A stretch of 64,000 bases of DNA from Tenebrio molitor (lineage: Eukaryota > Arthropoda > Insecta > Coleoptera > Tenebrionidae). The position numbers were made by a program, and so were the translations under genes. The stretch is taken from NCBI RefSeq assembly GCF_963966145.1, contig NC_091047.1, forward strand, positions 8,742,001 to 8,806,000, given 5' to 3'. Numbering within the stretch: position 1 is the first letter of the stretch; every line of letters begins with the position of its first letter. The notes beneath the pieces were generated by a model that was given only the letters and a program-made list of their open reading frames with translations, ran no database searches and had not been told where the DNA came from. Shown in pieces: positions 1 to 12,000 of the stretch.

Positions 1-3000
1 GTTTCTTTCAACAAACTACTGATTAACATGGGGTCGGTTTCTATACCATTGACGATAGGCTGTGAGGTCGTTAAGTTGTCAGAACACAAAGGTGGGATGA
101 TGTCTGGGGGTTTCATTTCTTTGGAAAAACTAATGGGTGGTTCTTCTTGTTTCACTACGTCCGTTATGGGTGTTATAATGTCGGGGATTTGATGGAGTTT
201 GTTGATGCCTATCGTCGAGTCTCGCATCAGATTCTCGAAACCCTCGACTTGATCGATCTTCTTCATCACCGGCCTCAACTCGGGTTCTGAACCGGTCGAA
301 TAGTTCCTGACTCTCTTGTTGGTGGTGTTGTTCGTGGGCGACTCCAGCGGTGAAAGAGCAGGGAAAGAGAACGACTCGGACTGTTTCGTGGAAGTGGGGG
401 AAGATTTCTCCAGTTTGTTATCGAAAGGGCTTTTCTCGGGGGAGAAGAGACTAGGTTTCTTTACGACGGGATTCGGCGGTTCCTCCTTGACCTGTGTCTC
501 TTCCTTGATCTGCACCTCCTCCTTAAGGGACGCGCTGTAGCTACTGCTGCTGCTCCCGTTGTGGTGGTGCTGTTTAACCGGCGGACACAGAGGCTGTCCC
601 GCGCCCGGTTTGAGGACGGATTTCGATGTGTCTGAAGTGAAAGGCGACTTGACTTTTTGCGAGGTAGAGTTCATCGATTTATTTAAATAAACACTATTCC
701 TATCGTGTCCCGGAACACTACTATGCGATCGTTTCACGTCACTTTCCGGCTTGACGAACGTCTTGTCTTCGTGTCTGCGGACCTGCTCGTGCTTGACCGG
801 CACCTTGTTCGGGTCGATCGTGCGCGACGACGGCGGCCGATTCGGTTTTTCCCCGTTGTAGCTCGTTCCGTAACTGTTCGTTTCCGCGGCCACGTTCGGT
901 TTCAACAGATAATCGCGCTGCTTTTGAACGTCCTTATCACTTTTGTTGGCGTGATCGCGTGACATGTTATAGTCTTTGGTCGCTATGCCGAACGGCGAGT
1001 CCCTGGCGGCTTCCCTCAGGATATCCCGCGGTTCCGCCCGGCCCGACGGCGGGTGCGACGACGGCGGCCTCGAATGAGGCTGCTTCAGCTTGGGATCGAC
1101 AGGGGGGCGGTGGTGGCCGTGAGACACCACCTGTTTGTTCGCGCCGGGTGGCAGGGCTTTCATCCCGTGCTGCTGTGCCAGCTTCTCCCGTTCTTTCTTC
1201 TCGCGGTATTCTCTCTCACGCTGCTGCTGGCTGCTAGAAGACTCGTGAGGTCTGGAAGAACGGTGTTTGTGTGGGTCATTATCGGACCCTGAAAAAAATG
1301 ATAAGAAACACTTTGAAATATACATATATTTTTGTTATTTTGACTGAAGATACAGCTGGTTTCAAAAAAATCGGGAAATGAAAATTTTCCTAATGTAAAT
1401 TTGGTTTTGTCGATTTGTCAATTAATTGTCTACTTGACAATACCTATCAAGTGATTTTTAAAAATGTCATTGAATTTTGACGTTAAATCTAACCTATCTC
1501 TCGTAAGAAGGTTTCACACTATGGAAAAATTGCAAAAATGTGTCAATTTTATTCTGACAGTTCCCGTTTTTTTTTGCAACCAGCTGTACATATTTTTTTA
1601 AAATAAATGTCCCTAGAAGGAAAACAATACACGTGTGATTCATTTCAGTTATGTTACAACTTTTTTTTATTTTCTCAGGTATTTTATGATCAACAAGGAT
1701 CAAAAAAAAATCTCTCGATACATTTGCAACATTCAGTCGTTAAAATTAAATAATACCATCAGCAATGCGCAACACTACGAAAAAAAAAAGTGGTGTGATG
1801 TAAGTCAATTAATCTTACATCTTTCATTTTTTTATTGATTTAATATTATTCAGCAAAAAATGTGCGAATCAATATGCCAAATGTATATTTGAATATACGT
1901 TCGTATATTAACATTCTTGGGTGGTAATTTGACATTAAAAAAAATCAGAAAAGGGGTAGGCAGTTAATAAAAAATGTACAGTTGGTAGAGGCTGCATCTA
2001 ATAATAACAGATTTATAACAGTGCTGAAATACCACCTGAAATCTCTTCAAATATGAAAGATCCACCAACACAGGGCAGTGTTGTACAATTTTGATCTAGG
2101 AAAAAACTAAAGAAATTTTGTAATTCTTCCATACACACTATTAAAGTAATCTTTTATTTTTTGATAAGTCAATTTCTTTTCTTTTGCGGTATAATATTAA
2201 ATTCATTTTTTTTAATGCAAATCCGTCAATTTGACAAAATTAAATTCCAGTTTCAGTTATGCCAACTTGTGTCGCCTCCAGTTACTACATGGAGTTATAG
2301 GGATATTTAGTGTTTCACCAACATAAACAGGCGGTGGATCTTTGATATGCGAAGACTTTATGAAAATTGATTGGATATTCGAAAATTATGCCAATTCTCA
2401 AATTCTTTGAAAAATTAAATCAGTTTTGTTCTCAACTGAAAATACGTACCCGTACTTTACAATTTTACAGATCCACGTTCTTCGAATTCCTTGCGGAATA
2501 TTTTTTTTTAATTTTGACAGTTACGGTTTCGCCCACAATTCATTTAAATCTTGTCGAATGAAAGGGCAAACAAATCGCAAAAGATCAAAATGAACAAAGT
2601 ATAAAAGTCTTTTCTTTGATACTTGTTGCCCCACCTCCACTAGCAAAAAAGACTCACCTGTTTTGCTGTCGTGAGTTCGATGGGGGTGCGATTCTTTTTG
2701 GTCTGAATTGGGCACTTTTTTCGGATCTGCATCCTACAATCAGACGGAGTACAATCAACAGTACTCCGACCACGTGACCATACTTACGAATGGAGAATTA
2801 GTTATAACCGACGAGCAATTATGCATTCCGTTATCACCGATCGACATGATCTTTTCTTTTAGTCTCGAGGGACAACTTTCAAATATACTGAGGAATTCCG
2901 TGGTCAGTTGTTGGAGGAGTTCCGCGGTCACCGTCGGGTCCACGTACAGGAACCACTCTTTCTTTTCGGTGGACAACGGTATCTCCCAACTCGACCACTT

Positions 3001-6000
3001 ACAGGCTAAGTGTATGCAAAAGCAGGCTACTACAGTCGGCTTATATTGGAGGCACATTGTGGTAAGATGCAAGCTGCGAAAAAGTCGAATTAACATCGAA
3101 AAGGTCGGAGTTTGACAGCTGTCTGCACCTGTTGCTAGCCAAAAAATATGAGCTCTGTGCTAGGTCCTTACTGGCTCGAACGAGATGACAACATCTTACG
3201 ACGTGAGTGTGTGGATGGTCGATAGCGACATCGAAACCCAACGTTTGCAACAGAACGTTTTCGTTGAATACCAAATCTTGCGATTGAGCTATATACCTGA
3301 AAATCAATTACTGTGAGAACTGTCGACAACTCTCAAAATGGGGGGTGAGTACCTTTCCGAATTTACGTCTATGTTCGTATCTCTGTTATTTCTGCACATA
3401 TTTGCGACCCTAATAACGTATTCTAACTTCCTAGGTTGCTCCTCTACTTTGGCGGCTAAGAAAAGAGCAGCCGCCGCCATCTGGTGCCAGGGGAAATTTG
3501 TGAAGGAGTGGAACACGTAGAACCGATGCATGTACACGATGGCTGTGTTGATGCATAATTGTGACCTAAACTGCGTTAAGGAAATATTCGACAAAAATGA
3601 CATAGAATTATACGAAAACTTGTTATAGGTCGAGCTTTGTTCTGCGATTTTTGTTCCATTATTATTTTTAGGAAAAAACTAATAAACAAGTTTGACAGAT
3701 TCAATTAGGAGCCTAATGGATTTAACATTTCCCCTTCCGTTACAATAAAAACATAAGCAGGATTGAAGCTGCTCTTATTCAAATTAATGACATCACAACA
3801 GGATGCCGTTTTCAGCGTGGGCTTAGATAGCATAAATTGTTAATTATTAGTGGCGTCAGTGAAGGAAGTGCAAACATCGACGTTATAGGCTCGTGGTATG
3901 AGCTCTTTTAATATTTTTCAACGTTCTGTACAGCCTACATTCTCATTACGTGATTCAAAATTTTTCATAATGAATAAAGCTAAAAAAATCTCATTTGTTA
4001 CTTCAATAACGTTTTTATCGTAATTTTAGTTTTGTGTGAACTCTCGACTGGCGGTACAATCACAAAAAATTCTCGTATTTACCTAGTTCTTACGAACAGA
4101 TATTCATTTTAATGAAAATCCTCGTCATAAAAAATACTCGAAATCTTAAACGAATGCGGTTTGTAAAACACATTAACACATTCATATGTAGTTATTATTA
4201 TGTTTTCTTTGACGTAGGATGTTTAACATCTTTGATTACCGATTATATGTTTATACCATAAAGGCAGAAATTGAAATAAAACCAGCAGATCATTCATTTT
4301 TAGAATTCTAGTTTAAATTAAATTTGCCTTACATAAAAAAATGAGCTCGTTAATAATTGCAGTAATAAGAACGATGTCAAATTATGTACCTCAGTATCAA
4401 TAATACTCTCTTAAAAAGTTGTTAGTTTCAGAGGCTAAAACGCTACGTTTATAAAAGATAATTCGACGCCTATTGGAAGAAATTAATAATAATTTTACTT
4501 CAGATTTCAACCGATTCAACTCTTTCCATCTGGTTAGTTGCTTCAGAAAATCCTTGACTTTGTAATTAGAAATCTTGTAAAAATGTTTCGAAATATATTA
4601 CGTTATATTATACGAAATTTTTATTTAATTTTCCTTCGTTTATTTAATAGCTATCGTAAAAGCTATAATCTCTTGTAATTTGTGTAGCGCTTATCATCTG
4701 CTTAAATATTACACCGTGTGTTGACATTAATCGCGTTTTGAATTAAGTTTGTCCCAACTCCATTTCAGCACACACGGAAAAGACGAGCTTATTTGTATTT
4801 TATTTTTAGTCACAAAAGAACCATTATCTCAAGTTTGTAAAGACATGTCTGATCCTATCTTATAAGTATCGAAGATAATCATTTAGTTTACAGGCTCTTT
4901 GATAACAGTGTTAATTGTACGGTAAGAAGTTCAGATAAGGTAATTATTCATTTGAATTTTTTTATCTCACATTATAATAGTTGTAGGTAACTAAAAATAA
5001 ATTCATTTTCAAAAGAGTTTTTGATATTTTGCACACATTTCTTTCAATGGTCTCCTTTAGTACTTCATTCAACCAAAATAATTAAATTTCAAATGTGATA
5101 CGAGTCAAGTTAACGCACCAACAGACATCACTGTCTTTATATACGTAAAACATTGAAAATTTAAATTTCGGAAGTTAAAACTACCATGCATGTACACAAT
5201 TAAATCTTGAAAATGCACTACTTTAATTTTTCTCAAACAAAATTAAAGTTGCACTTTAAGATTTATGTCGTAATAAAACACTAGGAATTTCCAAAACGTA
5301 GTTCAAAATTTTTGAGAAAAAAATCAATTTGTTATTAAAAAACGAACGAAAAAGAATTCTGATAATCCATTAAAAGAAACAGCTTCGAAAATTAGCTACC
5401 TCGTACAGTGAGGTTATTTTACAGAATACGATTGTATTTGTGACGTAAAAAAATACATGTTAAGAATATTACAGTGATTGGTGATTGGCTAGTGCCACAT
5501 GTTCGAACAAAAAGGAAGACTACCATCGAATAGATTGAAAAATAAAGTTGCAAGAAATATAAACGTCTTTTTAATAAAAAATTGATTTTATTTTTTATTT
5601 TAATGAAAGATTACAATTAATATTTTACATCATACAAATCGCAAACTAAAGTGATTCAATAATATAAGAATGACTGAAATCATACAGATTATTATTAAAA
5701 TGATTTAAAGCAAAATAAAAAAAAAAGAAGAAAAACGACGACCTACAACAAATGCAAAGAAGGAAAAAATATTACTTTTCTGAAAAAGAATACAGTGAAT
5801 CAGAAAAATTGGATGGTGCGTTTTAAAACACACGCGTCATGTGAACGCAGCTTTATCTTATCTGCGTGAAACGTCAATTATGCGCAGTAGAAGGGGCTAT
5901 CTACGTCACTTACGAAACATGGCGCAATAGCTCCACTATGACCTAAAACAAGGATCGTGGGGCCCTGTGCCTCCAGTCGGGGCTGAACACGGGCGAATTC

Positions 6001-6183
6001 TAACCGTTAAAATACTGACATGTGGAAAGGATACACTTTGAGCCGCTGCCCCATGTCCTGGATGAAATTAGCCGTCTGCTGTCTGTAAGACAGCTCCTTG
6101 TAGCTATCATATCCGGCTTTCCTCGAGGGTGTAATATCCAATTGCTCCTTGGTGAAGTACCATTTATCGCTGTTATTAGCCAT
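1..6183 (-). CDS. CycT: Cyclin T, P-TEFb regulatory subunit (3' end beyond window)
   Basis: Cyclin T pairs with CDK9 to form P-TEFb, the nuclear kinase that releases paused RNA polymerase II. The coding exons, read right to left, are 6183-6035, 3565-3353, 3296-3129, 3073-2788, 2733-2658 and 1288 to the window edge, and their phases all agree (726 codons visible). Exon 1 gives the family N-terminus (KWYFTKEQL, YRQQTANFIQDMGQRL). Exons 2-4 give the twin cyclin fold, with INTAIVYMHRFY, ALFLAAKVEEQPRKLE, TLGFDVAIDHPHTHV, RASKDLAQSSYF and CIHLACKWSSWEIP, all close to animal cyclin T. The last exon is low-complexity, rich in His, Ser, Pro and Lys, contains the block LREAARDSPFGIATKDYN, and stays open to base 1, so the stop lies outside. 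Intron 1 is 2.5 kb and intron 5 is 1.4 kb; the latter holds repeats. Cyclin K is less likely because of the long C-terminal extension and the cyclin-T-type cyclin box. Confidence 0.93.
1378..1600. repeat. Dispersed repeat in CycT intron 5
   Basis: It matches 36620-37285 in inverted orientation (shared TTGACAATACCTATCAAGTG-type and GTCAATTTTATTCTGACAGT blocks). It lies wholly within the intron 1289-2657. The rest of that intron shows a short inverted pair near 2048-2075 and 2333-2360 around GGTGGATCTTT. Confidence 0.7.
3566..6034 (-). other. CycT intron 1, nothing recognised
   Basis: AT-rich intron of 2.5 kb with good splice ends (donor GTATCC, acceptor TTTAG on the minus strand). I saw no gene, RNA or clear repeat inside. 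Confidence 0.7.
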
Positions 6184-6579
6184 TTACTGCACTGAACACG
6201 ACTCGCGATCAGAGCAATGGAAATGTCGCTACGTCTCGAAAATAAGCTAATCCAGGTCATTTGCTGATATTATCTAGAGTATTAGGGGCGCATTGTCGCG
6301 AAATTTAAACACATTAACTGCACTTTTGCCGAGAAAATCGGGTTGAAGGGTTTCCGTTGCGTCACTACGATGTGGGTTTTCCTAGAAGTGGCACTGGTGC
6401 AAATCGGGTCGTCTTTTCACGGGCAAATCTCCGGTTATAAATCTCGAATTTATCACGAATTATTACTTAAAGTTTAGGTGACGGTTTTGTAAAGTTTTTA
6501 ACGCGAAAGAGGTAGTTCTTTAACAACTAAAAATATACATACACAAAGTTGTTGGAATTTGATGTTATTTCACACAGAG
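6184..6579. promoter_or_regulatory. Divergent promoter region between CycT and KANSL2
   Basis: The two start codons lie back to back, with 396 bases between them. This includes both 5' untranslated regions, so one short segment must hold the core promoters of both genes. I see no clear TATA box. Shared regulation is inferred from the arrangement only. Confidence 0.55.
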
Positions 6580-8842
6580 ATGGCCGACCAACCGCGGTAA
6601 GCAAGCTCACTACTTTCACAAAACAAACATAACAACTAAAAAACTAATGGACGCCCAAAAATACTCCCAAAATTCACCACGTGCATTTGGACATATCTTG
6701 TTACAAGTAAAAACTAACCCCAGGTAAACACTGTCCACAACAAATCAACAATAAACACCCCTTTGACTTAACATGTCTGCTGTCAATTTCCGCTCGGCTC
6801 CTGATTGGTCTAGCCGCTTCAAAATTTACCGCCAACCAAACATAACCTCATCTAAAACAAAGCTTGACGCGCATTTTACGAAATTCGTGTTTTTCAGGAT
6901 GCATTTGCAAGAAAGGCAATTGAAACTTAATCACACCCAATCCATGACCGCAAACAAGGATGTTGCAGCTCTGAAGGCCGAGTTAGAAATTGAACTTAAG
7001 AACAAAAAACAATGTACTTATAAACCATACGAGTGTACACAACTGACTCTTGATGGTTTTAATTATTGTCTCAAACATATCCTTCAAGACAAGACAGCAC
7101 CATATAAGCAATGTTCATACATATATGCGAGCAACGGGAAGCGGTGTCAATTAGCTGCTCCAAAAATTGAAAAGAAAGATTTTGGATATTGCAATGAGCA
7201 CGCAGTTAGAGCTACACTAGCAAAGAATCGCCAAAATTCCAGATATCCGCCACCCCAAACAGCAGAGGTGTTATTGTTTTCATTAGGACATTATTTAAAG
7301 AAGCCAAGAAATAGAAGTGTCTCAGGCAGTACTGATGAATCAGATCGCATGCTTACTGAAGATAATATAGAACCAAAAACAACAAGATGTTTAGATCCTT
7401 TCCGTATGTCTGCATAAATCAGAGCTTTCAAGAAATGCTTAAATTATATTTTTAGGTGATATTGATGCAAACAACTTGTACAACTCTTCATGTAACAATA
7501 TCCTAGATTTCTGCAGTGAATCTGACAGTGATGTTGAAGCTTCAACTTTTGCTTCAGTGTGGCATGATGCACAAAATGACAGTTCTGATAATGAGAGTGT
7601 GGACTCAGATCAAGATGATGCTTTAAAGTGAAATTTGTAAAAAATAATTAGCAATTGTTATTAATTATTGATAATTTCAGGCATGCAAATGTTTATACTG
7701 CTGAAGAGATAAGTTCAATCACAAAGGACAAATTAATTAAACTCCAGTCATTATATATTGAGCAGTATCGCCATTTACAACATGTTTTTAAGGAGTGTAA
7801 AAGAAAATATGTTCATAATTTGAAAAGAGAAAAAGAAACTTGCTGTGAGCTAAACTATACATATTGCAATCACATTGTTACATTTGAATTTTTTAGGCAA
7901 CATTTATAATCAAATTCGCGAAAATCCCAAAGAACAACGTTTATACAAAAAATTGAAAGCACTTAATAAATATCACAGAACACATGGAGTTGAAGCTATC
8001 CTTAATAAGAGATTACATGACTCACGTGCAAAGGTTGTTTATTAAATGTTAGATAAAATTTATTTCAAGTAAACTTTAATTTTTAGATTACTGATGGATT
8101 ATTTTCTAAGCCACCAAGCTATTCAAAATGTTTGTTCACAGAAGGTGGGGTAAAATGTGGAGAAAGAACACTTCCTTTAGCTAGGCATTGTAGAAAGCAT
8201 ATTCTAGAGGTATTATTTTTTTCCCTCTGTAATAACTCCACATTGTTATGATATATTTTAGGACCAGAGTCAAGTTTTGTTTAGGCCATGTGGAAAGAAG
8301 AAAGCAGATGTGGAATGCCAGACTCCTGTAGAAGCCATTTTTGATGATACATGTTGCAACTTGCACATGGATATTCCTTCAATTAAATCTTATGCCCAAC
8401 TGAGGGTATTATTATAAAATAGTAATATTTTTAATATGCTCACTTTTTTTTTCAGAAAAATTCAGAATCAGACTTTGATGACTCTTTTGAATCTCCTGAA
8501 AGTATGTTAATGGAGGCAGTATCAGATAGCGTGAAAACTGAAATGATGGACTATAAACCTAATCTGGAAGAAATGAAAACGCTACCCTCAGTTTTGTTTG
8601 AAGAATCAAGTATGGATGCTAGTGTTAAAAATGAAGATCTTGATGATGAGAAGACAGGGGATGAAGATGTACAAGTTGATGTGGATGATGATGAACCTAG
8701 TCCAGAGGGCAAATTGGAAATAGATTTGCACGACGAGGACATTACTGAAAACAAAAACGATGGCGAAATTAAAATGGAAGATGACAGTTCAGAGGATAAG
8801 AATGATAATTCTGTTGATAAACCAGTTACCAATGATATTTAA
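6580..8842 (+). CDS. KANSL2: KAT8 regulatory NSL complex subunit 2 homologue (Drosophila NSL2/dgt1)
   Basis: KANSL2 is a subunit of the nuclear NSL histone acetyltransferase complex, which acts with MOF/KAT8 at promoters. The exons 6580-6596, 6898-7403, 7456-7627, 7681-7844, 7897-8033, 8087-8209, 8262-8405 and 8456-8842 join in phase to 549 residues. The first exon encodes only MADQPR, but it splices exactly in frame. Two Cys/His-rich domains are visible: the first near residues 45-130 (YCLKHILQDKTAPYKQCSY, NGKRCQLAAP) and the second near 340-420 (KCGERTLPLARHCRKHI, CCNLHMD). Between them is the conserved block VYTAEEISSITKDKLIKLQS, with a basic helix. The C-terminal 125 residues are very acidic. 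The spacing of these blocks matches human KANSL2. An unspliced alternative start in intron 1 (6773) is in frame but has no family support. Confidence 0.9.
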
Positions 8843-8880
8843 ATTTGTGTTTATAGTTTCGTAAAAAGTATTGTTTTTGT

Positions 8881-8886
8881 ATTAAA
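8881..8886 (+). terminator. Poly(A) signal of the KANSL2 homologue
   Basis: An ATTAAA hexamer lies 39 bases after the stop codon, followed by a T-rich stretch. This is the usual variant signal and position. Confidence 0.5.
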
Positions 8887-9094
8887 ATGATTGAATTCTT
8901 TGTACTAGTTTTTTTTTCCGAGAAAGAACCCACATTCACAAGTTTAGCGCTAGTTTTTTAAATATTGCCTTCAAGGATTCTACATTGCCGATTTGTTTGT
9001 TTACATTTTTGACAGTGTCCAAATGTCAATTTTCATCTTTTTAGGATGGATATTTCCACTTAAAATTACTAATGAATCTCTGTATGGGATATAA

Positions 9095-12000
9095 ATGCCA
9101 ACTAGCAGTAGTGCTGCTACAATTGTATATAGATTATATTTTAAGCCGCCCCCGTTTGAGCCGATTTCTTTGTAGGAAAAGAAGAGGGCTTTCCGATTGC
9201 AAACCCAAGTGCAAAGCGTCGAGAGAAGCGATGCGGACCGCTCCGACGCTTTTCTCACGATAGAATCGGCACTGCCCTCGAATGAACACAGGAGATTGAC
9301 TAAGAGATCTCACAGTACATTAAACGCTTCGAGCATTTCTAAAGCTCACAGTACAAAGTTAATACCATGTGACCCAATCACATTACAAACTCACGCTGAC
9401 GGCTCAATTCACATCATACGCACCCATAATGAAAAAGAGTGCAGTCCAGACCGAATAAGTCTTGACAGGCGAGGTCTCACTTCATTTCCCATCATAGATG
9501 GTGAAATGAAATTAAGGCTGCTGTCATTACAGCATAATTTAATCAGCAATTTAGATGGGTTGAAAGCTCAGAATTTTCCATATTTAGTTTTTTTAGATAT
9601 TTATGACAACCAATTAGAACAAATGGAGTGTTTAAACACATTAGATAATCTCAGGGTTTTGTTGGTAGGAAAAAATAGGTATTTGTTTCTGTTGACAATG
9701 ATATTCTCATCTAACAATGTTATTTCAAGATTGCGCAAAATTGAAGGACTAAATGCACTGAAAAAGATTGAAGTGTTGGATTTACATGGGAATCAAATTA
9801 CTCATGTTGGTGGGTTAGGTTCTTTGACAGAATTGAAAGTGTTAAATTTAGCTGGAAATCAAATTCGTTATATTGGTCTTGGTGATTTTCAAGGGTTGAC
9901 ATCACTTCAAGAGTTAAATTTGCGAAGAAATAGACTTAAAAAGCTACTGGGGTTTGGAGAGACTCCAAATTTGTCCAAACTGTTCATCAGCAACAATGAT
10001 TTACAAAGGTATTGCATTTAATCATATTATCCAGACTTTAAAGATTCAAATTAATATTTTTTTTATCATGTTTGGTGCTGTCTGACTTGACAATTTAATT
10101 GCGTTATGCGTATTAATATTTAATTGTTTAGTTGGAATTTGGGTAAAAATACGATTATATCAAGACAAACTAATAATACCTAAACAAATAAAGACAGAAA
10201 TACATATTGCATCTTAGAAAAAAAAAAAACAACTAAGAGAGATGATTTAATGAAATAATTTAATTAAATAAAAAAGTTCTCTAAAGAAATTCGTTGCATT
10301 GTTTCCGCTTCATAGTTTTAATTTGTGAAAAATGCAGTTTTTAATATAAATAAGTATTTTGGGCTGCTTTTTTATATTTTGAACAGATGTTTACTGTCTC
10401 AAGTTTCAAAACAGGTAAAGACCTCGAGGTAGTGGGTTCACGATCCCAAGAAAGCTTAAGCCCTTGAGCTACTTGTGGTAATCTTTAAATGATTACTTAC
10501 CTTTATCTTAAAATAGACCTATTATAAAACTGTCATACACAATGTTGAGTTCTTGTTTAAGCGATTTTTAAATTTACTGAGCATCGGATTACGGGACTAG
10601 AGGTGCCAACGTAAAAAGAGGAGCTGCCACAAAGGCGGCCAACTGCTAACCCATGAAATTAAAAATATGGAAAATTAATTTACAAAATACCGGGTGATCA
10701 AAAAGGACTGTTTAAGTTGGAAATACAATTAAGAGCATTTTATTAAAATTACTAAAAATTTGGGCATTCTTGAAATGTTCTTGTTTGGTATTCAGTTAGA
10801 GAAATAACATTTTTGTCTAACTGTGGGTATATCAATTTAATTTAAATTAAATTTCCATTTTCATTATTATTCAAGTCGACAAAGTCACAAGAAATCTAAC
10901 GTATTCAGAATTCAGTTCAAGTTTGTTAAACTGTTTTTGTTTTTTTTAGTAGAATAATAAGTGGAAAATCCGACAAAACTGCTGGTTTCTGTAAACAGTG
11001 AGTTTACAGAATTTGGTTTTACTAAGAATAGGAATTAGGAACGTTATTTTTCTTTGTATTTAGAGTGGCACACTGATGAATTTATGACACCCCTTGTTGT
11101 GGTGGATCACTTAACTTATATAAAAATAAATAACTAGATATAACAATGTTGTTATTGCAGTCAAACTATTTTTCTAACAAAACAGGTAACACTTTGAACC
11201 TTACCGCCGCTTATTTCCAAAACTAATAGACGTACTGTTTGTTTTTACTTTTATTTTTATTACTTCCGTGGATTTTCCCTGGTCAAGTATTGTTCGGTTT
11301 TTAGTGTGGAAGATATCAGCAGTCTGGCAAAATCATGCAACTTGAAAGAAATTTCCATAGACAACAATCCTGTATTTCTTGCGGGCGATTGCGTTTCATT
11401 CTTAGTTTCATATCTGCCTCAATTAAACAAGTTGAATACGATGCAAATAACAGAGCAAGTGAGAAAAGCCGCTATGGCTTGGCGCAGAAACAAAGAGTCG
11501 ACCAACTCCGCATTTATGGACTTGACGAGCGACGTCTGCCTGAACGTGCGAAGAGAGGAAATAATTTCCAACGCGAGAACCAACTGGGAATTACTGAGGT
11601 CCCAAACAAAATGTCTTACGGCGAAATCATCAAGCAACGTAGCGAAAAACGTGAACAATTTATCTTTAGATTCCGACTTGATTTTGACTTCTTTCGGAAA
11701 AACCAAAACGAAGACTTATGCCAGTATTACTACCAAAGTGCCTCTTTTTACAAATAAGAAATTGATAAGGACTAGTTCGCAAGACACGGATAATTCGCAA
11801 AATACTTCATCGTCGAATACTTCAAGCAACGAATTCATCAGACTTCCTCCGATTCTGCTCCCGATCATCAAGAAAATGGAGCAGAAGAGCGAGACGGGTT
11901 CCAAAGAAAACAGCATCAAATTGTCGGGGAGTTTGTCGAGTATTGGCCCCAATGTTGACAGTTCTGTTAGCTCTTTGGGCAGCGAAAACGAGTCTTCAGG

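Noticed and set aside
316..1292. Plus-strand reading frames across the left edge
   Set aside because: They lie antisense to the last CycT exon, which is open in the minus strand with the correct phase.
6773..6897. Upstream extension of KANSL2 exon 2 with its own ATG
   Set aside because: It runs straight into a strong acceptor (TTTTTCAG), and a separate first exon splices in frame. The extension has no family similarity.
8551..8832. Serine-rich minus-strand frame
   Set aside because: It is the antisense of the acidic KANSL2 tail (Asp/Glu codons read as Ser/Phe).
9001..9258. Minus-strand frame before LRRC49
   Set aside because: No homology, and it overlaps the LRRC49 5' exons in antisense.
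10410..10470. tRNA-like B-box (GGGTTCACGATCCC)
   Set aside because: No A-box at the right distance and no cloverleaf could be folded by eye, so I do not call a tRNA or SINE.
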